A stretch of 64,000 nt of DNA. It comes from Lamellibrachia columna. Lineage: Eukaryota; Annelida; Polychaeta; Sabellida; Siboglinidae. The notes beneath the pieces are model-generated. The model saw only the letters and a list, made by a program, of their open reading frames with translations, was not told the origin of the DNA and searched no databases. Of this stretch, positions 31,940 through 46,248 are shown one piece after another. Positions within the stretch are counted from its first letter, which is position 1. Every line of letters starts with the position of its first letter. The stretch spans positions 3,984,041 through 4,048,040 of the forward strand of contig OY759263.1 of the NCBI GenBank assembly GCA_963662155.1. Direction: 5' to 3'. The position numbers and the translations under genes are program-made.

Positions 31940-32682
31940 CATGTGCGATCTGCGCGAGTACAGAAGCCGCGTTTTTGATAACGAGTCGTGCGTGGGAGAT
32001 TACTTCTATAGTCGTCCCTGTGTCGGCATCCCCCTCATCTTGTCGCTGTGCGTGCGCCCCCTCGTCTCGCCTTTTGCCTGCGTCCCCCTCAACCCAGCAG
32101 GTACAGTGCACGTTGACGGGTTCCACCTTTGTTCCTTTCTCACTTTTATTAAAAAAAACATATTTAAGCAACTGTGAATAATATTGTGAAGCAGCTAGTT
32201 ATGCAGAATTATGTACACACTATCAGTGCATGCATATCAAATTACCAATACCTCTTAAAGGAAATAATCTAGCATATTATGCTACTATTTAACCCCAAAT
32301 GTTGCAATTACATGCCTGGTGGTGGCCGGCGCAGAAAGCGTGTACGACATCGTAGCGGGTCCGTGCGACTGTCAGAACTACTGACATGGAGTACATCGCC
32401 TACCAGCGAGCGTGCAACCCGTGTGAGGTGTGGGACCAGGGCGTGCTGACTTGTGTCAGGGACGCCAGCAAGGGAGACTGCACGTTCGCTCCAACTACAT
32501 AAGGAATTGGTAAGACTCATTCAGCCGAATGACCGAATGCAGTCTAGACTCATTAAGCTTTCATGAATTGAATGTACACATTCTGTTTGCGGTTTGACGT
32601 ATCAAGTTCATAAGTCATGTTCGACCAGCCATGAATGAAAATTATGTTGAAAATAGTATGTCACATGAGTACAAATGTATGC
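31940..32682. other. Intergenic, no gene seen
   Basis: Begins with the right CATGTG target duplication (31940-31945). Overlapping open frames at 31940-32180 on both strands show no protein-like pattern. Confidence 0.5.
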
Positions 32683-32868
32683 TTTATTAGTTAGTGTGTT
32701 ATGTTACATATTATTAAGCCACAGAGAGAAGATTTAAAGCACACTTTATTAGTTAGTGCGTTATGTTACATATGATTAAGCCACAGAGAGAAGATGCAAA
32801 GCACACTTTATTAGTTAGTGTGTTATGTTACATATTATTAAGCCACAGAGAGAAGATGTAAAGCACAC
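32683..32868. repeat. 62-bp tandem repeat, three units
   Basis: Units begin TTTATTAGTTAGTGTGTTAT at 32683, 32745 and 32807; a fourth partial unit starts at 32869. It directly follows the 3' end of the LINE fragment at 32880-33475 (minus strand). Confidence 0.93.
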
Positions 32869-32879
32869 TTTATTACCAG

Positions 32880-33475
32880 CAAGATGTCGAGGTCCATCGC
32901 GCGTAGCATCGTGGATGCTTTTTCACGGGAAGCCAATGCAATTGCCTCAGTACGTCGGACATCGATTGTCTATCACCTCGTCGGATCTGGAGGACGATTC
33001 GTGCCGCCGACCGCTGCACCATGTCCAGACGGTGTAAGAGAAGGTGTGGTATATGCCGAATAGCATGGCATTGCTGTAGTCAATGCGTGAAGTTACAAAT
33101 GCATGCAGTAGGCATTTGCACACACTGGATGTTATGGAGTCTCGTATCCGTGCAATTCGAGCTAGATGGTAGTTTGCACTCCGATGTGCGTTCGCAACCC
33201 GTGACCCCATAGAGAGGTTAGCGTCAATGACGAATCCCAGATCCCTGACGACAGCAGATGTCGCCACTAGCTCACCACGCATGCAATGGCTATTGGCACG
33301 CGCAGACTCGATGACCGGATGACAATGGCTTGCGATGTTCTCTCGTTGAGGATGAGCCCATCGTCTGCTAGCCAAGTCTTTACGTCTCGGATGCAACCCT
33401 CCATTCGTATGACCGCATCTACATGATCAGTTGGCGGGAAGTCGACACACAGCTGCGTGTCGTCAGTATACAGGC
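32880..33475 (-). pseudogene. LINE reverse transcriptase fragment (L2-like)
   Basis: On the minus strand the catalytic box YTDDTQLCVDFPPTD starts near 33470, followed by MEGCIRDVKTWLADDGLILN, VVRDLGFVIDANLSMGSRVA, NAHRSANYHLARIARIRDSI, HAFVTSRIDYSNAMLFGIY and, after a frameshift near 33050, QRSAARIV and LRQLHWLPV. This block order is diagnostic of the L2/jockey group palm and thumb. The sequence is GC-richer than its surroundings. N-terminal RT and endonuclease are missing. Confidence 0.9.
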
Positions 33476-33545
33476 GGTGTTGTGTGTGGTGTTGTATGTG
33501 GTGTTATATGTGGTGTTGTATGTTGTGTTGTATGTGGTGCTGTTG
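33476..33545. repeat. Short TGGTGTTGTATG tandem repeat
   Basis: About five imperfect 12-bp units adjoining the broken upstream end of the LINE fragment. Confidence 0.8.
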
Positions 33546-34043
33546 GGGGAGTTTCATCAGTGACGCAATGTAACGAACTATTCGGTGCGGTCTTCATAAC
33601 GTTACGCTGCGATAGACACAATTCTTTCAACTAATTTATACAGTGTCCATACACTATAAAAGTGTGAAACATATTTCAGATGGTGGCTCTACTAAAATCA
33701 AACTGCTCAGAGAAGTCCAAATCCCTGCAACCGAGGTAGAACTTCAGCATAATCAACAAAATCTGGTATTGAAATTACAACTTTCTAGCCTGCATATTAA
33801 TCCTTATACAAATTTCAATTATGGATGTGAAGAGCAGCATCAAGAATATTGAATTAATCATCATTTATGTGTATTTACAGAAACATTGACACAACTTGTG
33901 GTGCGGGAGATACTATTGTGTTACGTTATCTGTGAATATAATACAAAGACAAATGAGAATGCATCGAAAATTACTATCTTCAACTCCTCCTTTATTCAGT
34001 ATCATGTGATTTAACATGTTGCTTAAATGAACCAATAGCTTTG

Positions 34044-34050
<7 letters not shown>
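33546..34050. other. Intergenic, no feature seen
   Basis: Short open frame at 33643-33852 without homology cues. Nothing else seen. Confidence 0.5.

Positions 34051-34131
<81 letters not shown>
34051..34131. repeat. (TA)n microsatellite
   Basis: About 80 bp of TA dinucleotides. A short CGCA/CA-rich tract follows at 34183-34243. Confidence 0.97.
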
Positions 34132-34136
<5 letters not shown>

Positions 34137-34244
34137 TTTATGAATGGGCAGTCTTTGTATATTGAGTGCGTGGCTGACGCACGCAAGCACACATACACGC
34201 ACGCACCCACGCACGCGCGCACGCAAACACACACACACACACAC

Positions 34245-36700
34245 CTTGATTCATTATTAAACAAGTATACACCATTTCTATTATATTACTGTCACAATAA
34301 GTGATTGGACATTTAACAAGTGTGGAAGGTATCGTTATTACAATTTATTGTGTACCAATCAATGGAAATGCCATTATTACCTTTTGCAGAACATGTTACA
34401 TAATGTATAATAAACAGCACTGGGACTACATATTTAATTAATTTCTATTCATTCTCCTTAATGCTATAATATACTATGGACTCTAATAATGGTGGTCTTC
34501 ATCTATAACAGTAACCCACCAGATTCAGTCACAGCAGAAGAAATCATATAATATAAATGTTTCAGTATTAGTTTTAATATTATTGTAAATAATGACACAA
34601 TAAAATACTTAGATTTTCTATAATCATAAGAAACTTAGAAATATACAATACTTATTCTAATCACAATGTTTGTTGATCAGAAGGAACAACTGTGTCAGAC
34701 AACCTTGAAGAGTCAGAAATGTAATTTCCCAATTAATTGTCTTTAATATTGAGCAGTTTTACGTATTGGATCTCGCTTCAGATATTAAAAACATACTACG
34801 GATTATCGCTAAAACTGCTCATTTAGACGTGTGGAATCAGTCGAAAAATCTTAAAATAGGTATACCTAAAAAGGTGTATAAATGCACATAAGCCCGCAAA
34901 GCTCATGCCTCCAAACGGACTGTTTTGAGTACAGTAAACAAATTTGCTATGCATGTAGATTTTGCTATGCTGGCAATGCGCGAGCGATAATACATGGTAT
35001 CAAGTTGTAAATAACTCTCAAATGAGTATCGTGAATATTCTTATATATAAACCTTCTCACACTTTTCATCGGTCTGAAACCAGACAAATTTACACCGTTT
35101 GGAGTCAGTTCTGTGAGTATACCTTCAATGGCATAAACAAAATATAATCCTATTCTTACAGGCATCAAAACAGCCGAGATCGCCAGTGGACTCCAGAGCT
35201 AAAATCAGGAAACGAGAATTACGTTCACTATAATAATAAAGTGTATTCCTCTGAAACTGCGTACATTTATTGACAAATGAAACACATATCGATGCGTGTA
35301 CTGTCGTCTCAAGTCTCAAAGCGGTGGTTGACTACAAAGAGCCCACTGTTGCGCTCTCCACTACGTTGTAGGCCTACCTGTATTATTAACGAGTCATTTT
35401 CTGAGCACCGCTTTGGTGGTTATTGGGTAACAAAATAAGTGGATTTCTTTCAAAGACTTAAGTGCCCGGCTCTAGTGTTTTATTCTGTGTACGCAGACAG
35501 CGGTCGATTGAATGGAGCTAGAGACGCATTAATCTTGTTGAGGAGAGACCATCACCGCGCTTGTTCGCAACATCTACGACGTTTTTAACAGCCACGCTAA
35601 CAGTACCTGTTCCAGCTGGTTACTTATTGTTGTAGAAACCAGCAACAGTCACATTTCACAGTTACATACATAAACTTTCGGCAGACTTGACAACTTAAAA
35701 TCCGGTAGCAGAGGGGTTAGAACTGGAAGTAGGGTACATACGAAAAATTTTTGTGGTTTCTGGTACTTTGGGTTGTACTGATTCAGAAACTGCATGATGC
35801 CACTTTGGCATCATTGAACTTTTTTACAACTATTTTGAAAATACTCTGTCCATGTGAGATAAGCTTGCCCATCACAATAGTCTCAATGTCATCCACATTC
35901 ACTAGTTGCAGGTGTTTAGACAGATGGTCCTTGAAGCAAAGAGGACTAGCACACCCGACTATGTCAAACTGGACAAGACGGTCTCCAAGTTGATGTTGCA
36001 ATTTTGCAATAAGCTGTTTTCGAATAAGCTATTTTAACAGTTTGCATAGCTGACAATTCAAATTGAATGAATCGATAAAACGATGTTTTAGTTACTCCTT
36101 CAACTCTTTGGAGTTCATTCCCTGGGTTCCGCAGCGTATCCATTCAACCGTTGCCAACTTTAGCATTGTATATTGATTTCGAGATTTCCAAAACGTTTTT
36201 TTGTGTGATGCGCCTCTAAGCTCGGGCTTCCGACGATTTAGGAAGTTTCCATTTTTATTAGTATTATTATTATTATTAATTCACTAATGGCGAATATGGT
36301 GTACGTGTTGTGGAAGTCTGCATTTACCGTGTATACTCTACGTCAATCGATATCACTTATCAATGTAAAAAATTTTTTTAATAATAATAGCATCTTCTTT
36401 GGAGGAATTTTAATATCAAAACGCTGAATAGCTCAATGTTTGTACATTTTCACGAACACGAGGCCAATTCACGACCAAATTAATTATCCTGTTTGTCGCT
36501 TACGAAAAGTTAAAAATATCCCATTCACAGTTCATGAAAATGTCATTACCACACCTTAACTGAAAACTTGAGCCACATAAGTGTGAATAGTTGTCACAAT
36601 GTAAATTGAACCCCATTTTCATGGGAATATGATGACAGTGAACCCCATTTTCCATGACAGTGATGGTTTTATGTACTGCAAGCTCGACAACCACAGCACG
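34245..36700. other. AT-rich intergenic sequence, no supported gene
   Basis: I see no gene. A minus-strand open frame at 35783-36001 (72 aa, HQLGDRLVQFDIVGCASPLC) looks somewhat protein-like, but I recognise no family. 36215-36275 shares a GAGCTCGGG-like motif and an adjoining ATT-repeat with the short insertion at 5483-5660. Confidence 0.45.
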
Positions 36701-36906
36701 TTTTATGTCATGTCTTGTCATGTCTTGACATGTCTTGTCAAGTCTTGTCATGTCTTGTCATGTCTTGACATATCTTGTCATGTCTTGACATGTCTTGACA
36801 TGTCTTGTCATGTCTTGTCATGTCTTGACATGTCTTGACATGTCTTGGCATGTCTTGACATGTCTTGACATGTCTTGTCATGTCTTGACATGCCTTGACA
36901 TGTATT
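36700..36906. repeat. 10-bp minisatellite (TGTCTTGACA / TGTCTTGTCA)
   Basis: About 20 head-to-tail 10-bp units. The units are nearly invariant except for one position that switches between A and T. Confidence 0.96.
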
Positions 36907-38040
36907 GCACAAAGATATTACCAACTAATTCATACTTCCATATTTATTTATAAATTAGTCATAACTTCACATGATCGACATTTAACTCCTAATGTTTCAT
37001 CAGGTGCTGTGGCAGCACAGGGTGGCAGCACAAGGTGGCAGCACAAGGTGGCAGCAGACCCTCTTTCTGCGACTAACTCTAAGCAGCTGGTTCTACTACT
37101 GGCGGTTGGGGTTCCAAGGAATGCAGCCAAATTGCCACTTGAAGGGGGGAGCTGGCCACATTTTCATGGAAATCTTCACTGGTGGGAGGCAGTGAAATTT
37201 AGTGTATTCACTAGATTTCAGCAACTTACATGCTTCTGCCTTGCCAATACTTATACAATAAGTAGAACTACACAGTATCATAACCTGTGGGCAGAAAACC
37301 GGAAAATCTCAACACTTGGGCTTATAGCATGAATAAATGCCACGGCATCCTAAGTGCCTCGGCAAGACAGGAAAACTACACATGATAAATTGTAGCTTTT
37401 AGTAGATCCACTCGACCCGAACAACATTCGTGTGGACTGGAGAAAAGAGAGAATTAATTTAGTCTTGATCTTGTTTTATCTGCTTCTCAAACATAGTCAG
37501 CTTTCGCATCGTCGCCAATATTTTAGTACATAATATGATACATGGCTACCATCTCGCTTTTTTCATATTTTCCAACAAATAAGGTCACGTCGAATTCCTC
37601 ACATTTGAAAACATACAAAAAGACAGGTTAATCAAGTTTATATCTCATCTGATTGCTAAGGAATGAGAATAAATTGATTTCGTGGCTGCCATCTTGGATT
37701 TACTTTTTTATTTGCCCCTGGGGTCACAACTGCACACCCATTTGGAAATCGTCATATATTATAGATGAATTGTCAACACTAAAAATCTTTATCGAGCGAA
37801 AACGGGTTACCCCCTCGGCTGCCCGTTTAATAGAGCTCATGGTATAGTAATATGATTGTATGATAAAAACGGTCAGTCGTTGTACTTTTAACGTGAGATT
37901 CAAAGCAAAACGATAACGGTGTTGAAATTACGAGCACCTGTACGCTTTATTGCCGTCTGCTATATGACGCTACAGCATAAATTAAACCTGATCTGCTAGC
38001 CAGACATCGGCTCTGCACGCAGTTGGACAACGAGCCGGGT
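36907..38040. other. Intergenic, no supported gene
   Basis: Contains three 13-bp units GGTGGCAGCACAA at 37019-37055. Open frames around 36895-37332 overlap on both strands without a convincing pattern. Confidence 0.45.
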
Positions 38041-39243
38041 TTACTTTCGCGTTCGCGGCTTTGGCGCTGGCAGCAGCTGGCGAATAATGGGCGACTCTGA
38101 GCGGTAGAGTATAGGCACGAATCGTCGCGCCTTGTTGTAACTTTGTTTGTTCTCCTGATGCCGTAGGTAGCCGAACCGATTCGAGTGCGAGACCCGCGAA
38201 CGCTTGCCAATTGGTCGTCCCTTTTTGTAGATCCTGCGGGGGCTTTGGCCAGTCTGGGTGGACCGCGAGGAAGTAGACGGCTCTGGCGGAACGCCGCACC
38301 AGGGTGTCGCGTTTCTTCCGCTTTTATTCGCAGAGATGTTGGTCCCTGACTCACATAACTGCCCTTGTGGGGAGCGTCGTTCGTCTGGCGCAGGTTGGGA
38401 CAACGTTGGTTGAGGGGGAATCGTCTGATAGGACACCGGTGGAGTCGGCTGGTGTATCATCTATAGAAAAAATTATACGTAAATGTCATCTTGCTATGAT
38501 TTTTTTGCAGTCTAATATTTTTTTAACATCGACCGACCGACTTGTTGCACACGAGGTCACTCTATCAAGTGAGTTCTCATATTCTTGATAATTTGTGCAT
38601 CGCAAATGAGAACAACAAAATGACGACCCATAAAAACAACACGTCTGAGTTCGCTTTAAAAACAACAAGCTATGTTGTATCACTGACAAAAGAAGGCCGA
38701 CAACAATTCCAATGACTTAGCACTCAAGCAACTTCTCCCAAAGACAAACGGGGCCATGGATCAATGCCCCCTTCCTAGTACGCCACTGCCTTAACGGTTG
38801 TCTATGTGAATGTGAACTGTGATCTCTGTTCAGATTAGTGTGACACTTCAAATTGATTATGAAACTCCAAATTGACCGTGACATTACAAATTGATTGTGA
38901 AATTCCAAATTGATTGTGGTTATTTAAGAGGGTAAACATAGGAACTTGATATCACCTGAGGTATATGTTGTGGTTTGGCTGGTTGCATCATCCACGCTAT
39001 GGGCGGTTGTGTCGTCCTGTCCTGCTGAGCCATGAACATCGGTTGTTGTGGAAACATGAGCGGAGGCGGCGACGCCGGGGCTATAGAGACCGGCTGCGAA
39101 CCAACGGCAAGCGGAGGCGGAGCGGCGCCGGGCATGAAGACGGGCTGCATCGGACCCATGACCGGCTGCATGGGCATCCAGGGATTCCCCACCGGGTTCA
39201 TAACGCACATTTTTGGATGCTGCATGGCCGGTCTCGCGATCAT
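38041..39243 (-). CDS. Candidate two-exon Pro/Met-rich and basic protein
   Basis: Exon 1 (39243-38956) starts at an ATG and is extremely Pro/Met/Gln-rich (for example PVMGPMQPVFMPGAAPPPLA). It ends CCTCAG before the donor GTGATATC. Exon 2 (38460-38041) follows the acceptor TTTTTTCTATAG; it is Pro-rich at first, then basic (RRIYKKGRPIGKRSR, NKARRFVPILYRS), ending PAPKPRTRK. Both junctions are phase 0 and the joined protein would be about 235 aa. The intron is 495 bp. No family is recognised; the first exon could equally be preceded by others. All three frames are open in part of exon 2, so the frame choice rests on the splice phase. Confidence 0.45.
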
Positions 39244-40917
<1,674 letters not shown>

Positions 40918-40925
40918 GCTAGTAG

Positions 40926-41953
40926 CAGGGCTGGGTCCAATTATGTAATTGTAATTGTAATTGATTACAGCAAAATTGTGTAATTGTAATTGTAATTGAT
41001 TATGGTTTCAAAATGTTGCTGTAATTGTAATTGTAATTGTTATATTTTGTATAATTGAAATTTTATTTCAATTACAATCAATTACAGAACGTTTCATATC
41101 ACAAACTACCTGAACGAATTGTCAATAAAAATATAATTTAAGTCTCACATGAGTTGAAAATCAAGACTAATAATAACACCTGCTTATATATTTATATTTA
41201 AGTCTCAGTATTCACTGTCTGGTGGGTACTGGTCAGTGGTGCTAGTGGTGGGTAGCCTTAGCAATTAGCCTTTTCAGTAAGTTGGTAACAGCCAGGAATC
41301 AATAAACAATGCACAGACATTCAGTGAAACATTGCAGAGTTAGCAAGCCAATTACACCCCTTGTGTTGTGGTGGGTTGGAGACAGGTCAGGTGGCAAGGA
41401 CCGTTTATATGGCCTCTCTTCCCATTCCCAGCTCACACAAAGCAAAGGGCAGACCAATTAAGAATGTCAGCTTAGAGCAGGAGCTACAACCTCAAAGTAA
41501 ACACATCAAACCCTATTATTAGAATTTTCCTAAGAAAAATTTAAGAAATGCGCACGGATAAATGTCTGCATTGGAATATGTCCTGTAGGATTATGTCTGG
41601 ATATTGCATTGTATTTTTATATAATAAAAATATGTTTTAAACGGCTATCTTTTTATTTAGTATAATTCAAAGTCACAATTCAACAAAATGTACAAACATT
41701 ACCATTATATTTGTTTATCAATTGTGTACAACATATTGAAATTCAGCAAAACGCGCAAAAATACACAATTAACAAATGCTGAATATATTTGGTTCCGCAT
41801 AATGTAATTGTAATTGTAATTGAAATTGAAACAGTGTAATTGTAATTGTAATTGATTTGGAAAATTATGACTGTAATTGTAATTGTAATTGAAAAAAAAT
41901 TATGTAATTGTAATTGTAATTGATATAATTTTGTGTAATTGGACCCAGCCCTG
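40926..41953. mobile_element. Non-autonomous hAT element, 1,028 bp, complete
   Basis: Perfect 18-bp terminal inverted repeats (CAGGGCTGGGTCCAATTA) flanked by the 8-bp duplication GCTAGTAG at 40918-40925 and 41954-41961. Both subterminal regions are built of AATTGTAATTGTAATTG units. It has no open frame of note, so it depends on a transposase encoded elsewhere. The perfect ends suggest a fairly recent insertion. Confidence 0.93.
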
Positions 41954-42204
41954 GCTAGTAGCCAGTGACAATGACACCAGGAACCAATTAACTTGAAGAT
42001 TTGTCACTGTCATTTGTTCTTAATGGGGCATGGCCACCAGACTGATTAATAATTTGGATGAGGGTGGTCCCAGCTGTTGTGTTATAAGTCTGGGCAGTTG
42101 GGTTGTTCATACAAGATTTAACAAGATTTGCCATCCAAGCCAAAGGCCCAGATGGCAAGTGGACAAGGAAGCCATTGGCTTATCGAGAGTCCAACAATGT
42201 TCAT

Positions 42205-45058
42205 CTACTTATAGCCCGCCCTCCTGAGATATGTGTCAACCTTGTTTTTAAACATATTCACGCTGCTAGCAGTTACACAATCTGTAGACAATTTGTTCCA
42301 TTCATTTATTGTCCTCTGTGAGAACGAGTGCTTCCTGATGTCCAATCTACATTGATCCTTTACTAATTTTACCTCATGTCCTCTAGTTCTGCTATCCTTC
42401 TTGAGTGAGAAAAACATATTTCTATCAATATTTTCATACCCATTCAATATCTTAAAAACTTCAATCTGATCTCCTCTTAACCTCCTTGTCTCTAGAGTTG
42501 TTAAACCACATTCTTTCAGGCGTTCTTCATAACTAAGGTCTCTCAGTTCTGGAATCATTTTAGTTGCTCTCCTTTGTATGCGTTCAAGCGTATCTATATC
42601 CTTCTTACGATATGGTCTCCATGCTTGTATACAGTATTCTAAATGAGGTCTAACTATTGCTTTATAAAGAGGTATAATTAACTTTTTTCCCTTGTATGTT
42701 ATGTTTCTTCTAATCAATCCAAGAATTTGATTACCCTTTGAAGCTGCAATACCACACTGCTCTGAAACTTTCATATCAGCGCTTATTGTAACTCCTAAGT
42801 CCTTTTCTTTTACTGTAGTACCCAGAACAGTATCTCCCATTTTATAGTTTACATTCAAGTTCCTATGTCCTGTATGTAGGCATTTACATTTCCCAAAATT
42901 GAACAACATCTGCCATTTCTCAGACCATTTCACTAATCTGTCTAGATCGTTTTGTAAATGTTGTTTATCACCATCAGTATTAACCTTTCTAAACAGTTTT
43001 GTGTCATCCGCAAATTTCAGTACGTTACTTGTTATACTGTCGTCCAAGTCATTGATATAAATTAAGAATAATATAGGTCCTAATACTGATCCTTGAGGTA
43101 CCACACTCAAAACCGATTTCCAATTTGAAACTTCTCCATCTACTACAACTCGTTGTCTTCTGTCAGTCAGCCATTGTTCTATCCAGTCAGTTATGCTATC
43201 CCCGATACCATGGGCTTTTAATTTAAGTAGTAATCTTTGATGTGGCACTTTGTCAAAAGCTTTCTGAAAATCTAAGTAGATAATATCTACTGGCGATCCC
43301 ACGTCTATCCACTAAGTGATTTCTTCCAAAAAACATAACATATTTGTTAAGCATGACCTCGCTTTAAGGAATCCATGTTGAGATGAATTTAATAAGGTAT
43401 GCTTAACGAGGAAGTCCACCATATGGTCTTTAATTAACCTTTCTAATAATTTACAAATCACTGACGTTAAACTCACTGGTCTGTAATTATCTAACTTATT
43501 TCTCGAACCCTTTTTAAATAATGGTATGATGTTTGCTTCTTTCCATTCAAACGGAACAACTCCCTCTTTTAATGACAAGTTGAATACTCTTGCAAGTGGT
43601 ATACTGATTTGTTCTACTGTTTCCATTAGTAATTTTGGAGGAATCCCATCCACTCCCGGTGATTTGTTATCCTTCATTGCCTTTATTTTCTTAGCTACCA
43701 ATTCTGGAGTTACAACTAACGGACCTAAATAGTCAGATTTAGCCCCCTGAAATTTAGCATCAGCAACTGGTAATGAACTAATATCTTCTTTGGTAAACAC
43801 TGAACTGAAGTAACCATTTAGGTCTTCCGCCATTAAAAACCCCTGTGATATTATATTTCCAGCACTGTCTTCTAGAGGTCCAACCTTGTCTTGTACGTTT
43901 TGTTTACTCCTGACATATGCATAAAAACTCTTGCTGTCATTTTTTATGTTACATGCTAGTTTTTGCTCATAGCTTCTTTTAGATTGTCGGATTTCAGTTG
44001 TAGCTGCATTAAGTGCCTCTTTGTATTTTGCATAGTCTTCGTCCTTTCTGGTACGCCTATAAACCCTCCACATAGTTTGTTTTAGCATTATTTTTCTAAT
44101 AGCCTCTTTTGAGTGTTTCTTTGTACACCGTTTTCCTTGTTTTTGGAAGGGAACAAATTTATCGATGATACTCTCAACTTCATATTTTAGAATATTCCAA
44201 CATTCAATTGCGGTCTTATTCATCAGCATGTTATTCCAATCTAGCTTTGCTAAGTATTTTCTCATATCTTTGTAGTTACCTTTGTGGAAGTTTCTCTTGT
44301 ACGTTTTCTTATTTTTACTTTCTGATTTTACATTGATGTCAAAATGTATTTGATTATGGTCACTATTACCCAATGGTTCAAATATTTTTACATTGTCCAC
44401 TAATTCTTTTTGTGATGACAAAACTATATCTAATACATTTTCTCCCCTGGTTGGTTCTAGTACGTGCTGAGTAAGAAAGCTATCCTGGATTAAAAATAGA
44501 AATTGTTGGTCCTCAATCCCTGTGCTCTCTAGAGAATTCCATTGTATGTGTCCATGGTTAAAATCTCCCATTATGATACATTCCCCTTTACTAACTTCCT
44601 TTATAGCGTTTTTTTTTTTTTTGACCTCTTCGTTTATGTTTGGACTTCGGTAAACTAATCCAATAGTTAATTTTGAATTTCCTGAAACAATTTTGCACCA
44701 AACAGCTTCATCGCAATCTGCTTCCCTTTCTAGTTTTATTTCATAAGCCTGAATAGATTATTTAACATATACAATAACTCCCCCGCCCCTTCTTCCTATT
44801 CGATCTTTCCTAAACATTACATATCCTGTCAGTCCTAATTCAGCATCTGTTATATCTATGTTGGCCCATGATTCAGTTATACCAATTATCTTCTACCATA
44901 ATGTTTAATTCGTTTTTCTTATTTACTATGCTCCTTGCATTTAAACATACGCATCTATAACCTTTTTCAGAGATGTTTATCGGATGATTTGATATTGGTT
45001 TATCTGTGCTAGTGGCCTCTTGTTCTGCTTGAGACACCTCTAGGTAACCCCCCTGCAC
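42205..45058 (-). pseudogene. CR1 ORF2: endonuclease and reverse transcriptase
   Basis: ORF2 of a CR1 LINE makes the nicking endonuclease and reverse transcriptase for target-primed insertion. The N-terminal AP-endonuclease is recognisable by RCVCLNARSIVNKKNELNIM, GDFNHGHIQW (44571) and GNSDHNQIHFDI, but its first third (45058-44572) is broken by a deletion, a nonsense codon and a poly-T insert. From 44571 to 42205 the frame is open except for one TAG (43312-43314). It includes NKSPGVDGIPPKLL, DIIYLDFQKAFDKVPHQRL, VPQGSVLGPILFLIYINDL and the catalytic FADD box in KFADDTKLF. The protein ends NKVDTYLRRAGYK. Confidence 0.93.
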
Positions 45059-45060
45059 TT

Positions 45061-46248
45061 CTAGTTTAAAGAATGTTTACTTCCAAAAATATTTGTCATT
45101 GTACCCAAGTCACTATCTACTGCTGCTGAAAGTTTGTCCGCGAATACTGCCGCCCCCTTTCCACTTAAATGAAGCCCATCCTTCATGTACATATCAGCCC
45201 TCCCAACAAAACTTCCCCATAAATCCACAAATCCAACTTCCTCTTCCCTACATAGCTTCTGGACTAACATGTTAATTGCCATCCCCCGACAATTTCGATA
45301 TTTGTGACCCCTCCTGCCCATTACAGGTAAAATCCCTGACAGTATTACCTGCTCAACCTGCGTCTGTTTTAGTGTTCTGACCAACTGCCTATATTTCCTA
45401 ACTATGGCAGTTGTACCCTCCCTCTCTACGTTATTTGTCCCTACGTGTACTAAAACAGATCCACCCTTACCCGAGCCTACGATGTTTTTTACCCTCTCAA
45501 TTATCGCCTCTATTTTGGCTCCAGGCAAGCAGACCACCACATCATCTCCCTTGTTAAAGACTCTGTCGGTCTTCCTAACTATCGAATCCCCCACAAACAC
45601 CCTCGCTCTCTTCCTCACCCCCTCTATCACTGCTGCAGAATAACTCTTCCGTTCGATCCCCTCCATCACATTCTGCCCTGACCCCTTCCCTCCTGTCTCC
45701 TTCGCTCCTGTCTCCCCCACTTCCCACTCCTTTGCTCTTGTCTCTCCCACTCCCCTCTCCTTCACTCCGGTTGTTTTCCCTCCCGTCTCCCCCACCCCCT
45801 TCTCCTTCCCTCCTGTCTCCCCTACTCCCCTCTCCTTCTCTCCGGTTGTCTTCCCTCCCGTTCCTTTCCTTCCCATCTCCTTACGTCCTGTCTCCCTACG
45901 ACCTGTCACCTTCCCTCCTCTCAGCTTCCTCCCAGGCTGCGGTGAGCTCTCCATAGCATCTCTTTTGTCTTTCCCCACTTTATCATCTGCTGTTCCCCCA
46001 CCGGAACTACTGGCACAACCCCCCTGTTCCCTTCCCACCATTGCCACAACGAGCAGCCTCAGCTCTTCCAACTCCACCTCTAGTTCCTTCATCTTCGTAC
46101 ATCCCCTACACTCAAAACTAAAACTATCTGCCTGGACCTCAGCCCAGGACTTCTCTCACCCAGACTTAACGAAGTCCACCCAGTTACTGCAACTGCCACA
46201 AATTAAGTGCCTTGTAGCCTTTAACTGCCGTTTGCACGGCGCCATCAT
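45061..46248 (-). pseudogene. CR1 ORF1: zinc finger plus SGNH esterase
   Basis: From the ATG at 46248 the frame reads a Cys-rich finger (CGSCSNW ... FECRGCTKM), interrupted by one TGA at 46156-46158, then a short coiled coil (MKELEVELEELRLL), a low-complexity Gly/Glu/Lys repeat region, and an SGNH-hydrolase domain. Counting from Met 46092, the esterase blocks are GDS at 168-170 (catalytic Ser), GTNN at 218-221 and DGLHL at 305-309 (Asp-His). Such zinc-finger/esterase ORF1 proteins are typical of one CR1 subgroup. A downstream ATG at 46092 could still start a 343-aa esterase protein lacking the finger. The stop at 45061 lies a few bases before ORF2 begins. Confidence 0.9.

Noticed and set aside
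31940..32181. Overlapping open frames on both strands outside the right inverted repeat
   Set aside because: They start inside the GGTTAG block or the inverted repeat and show no domain pattern or splice support.
36629..36838. Cys/Ser/His-rich open frame (CHVLTCLD repeats)
   Set aside because: Translation of the 10-bp minisatellite.
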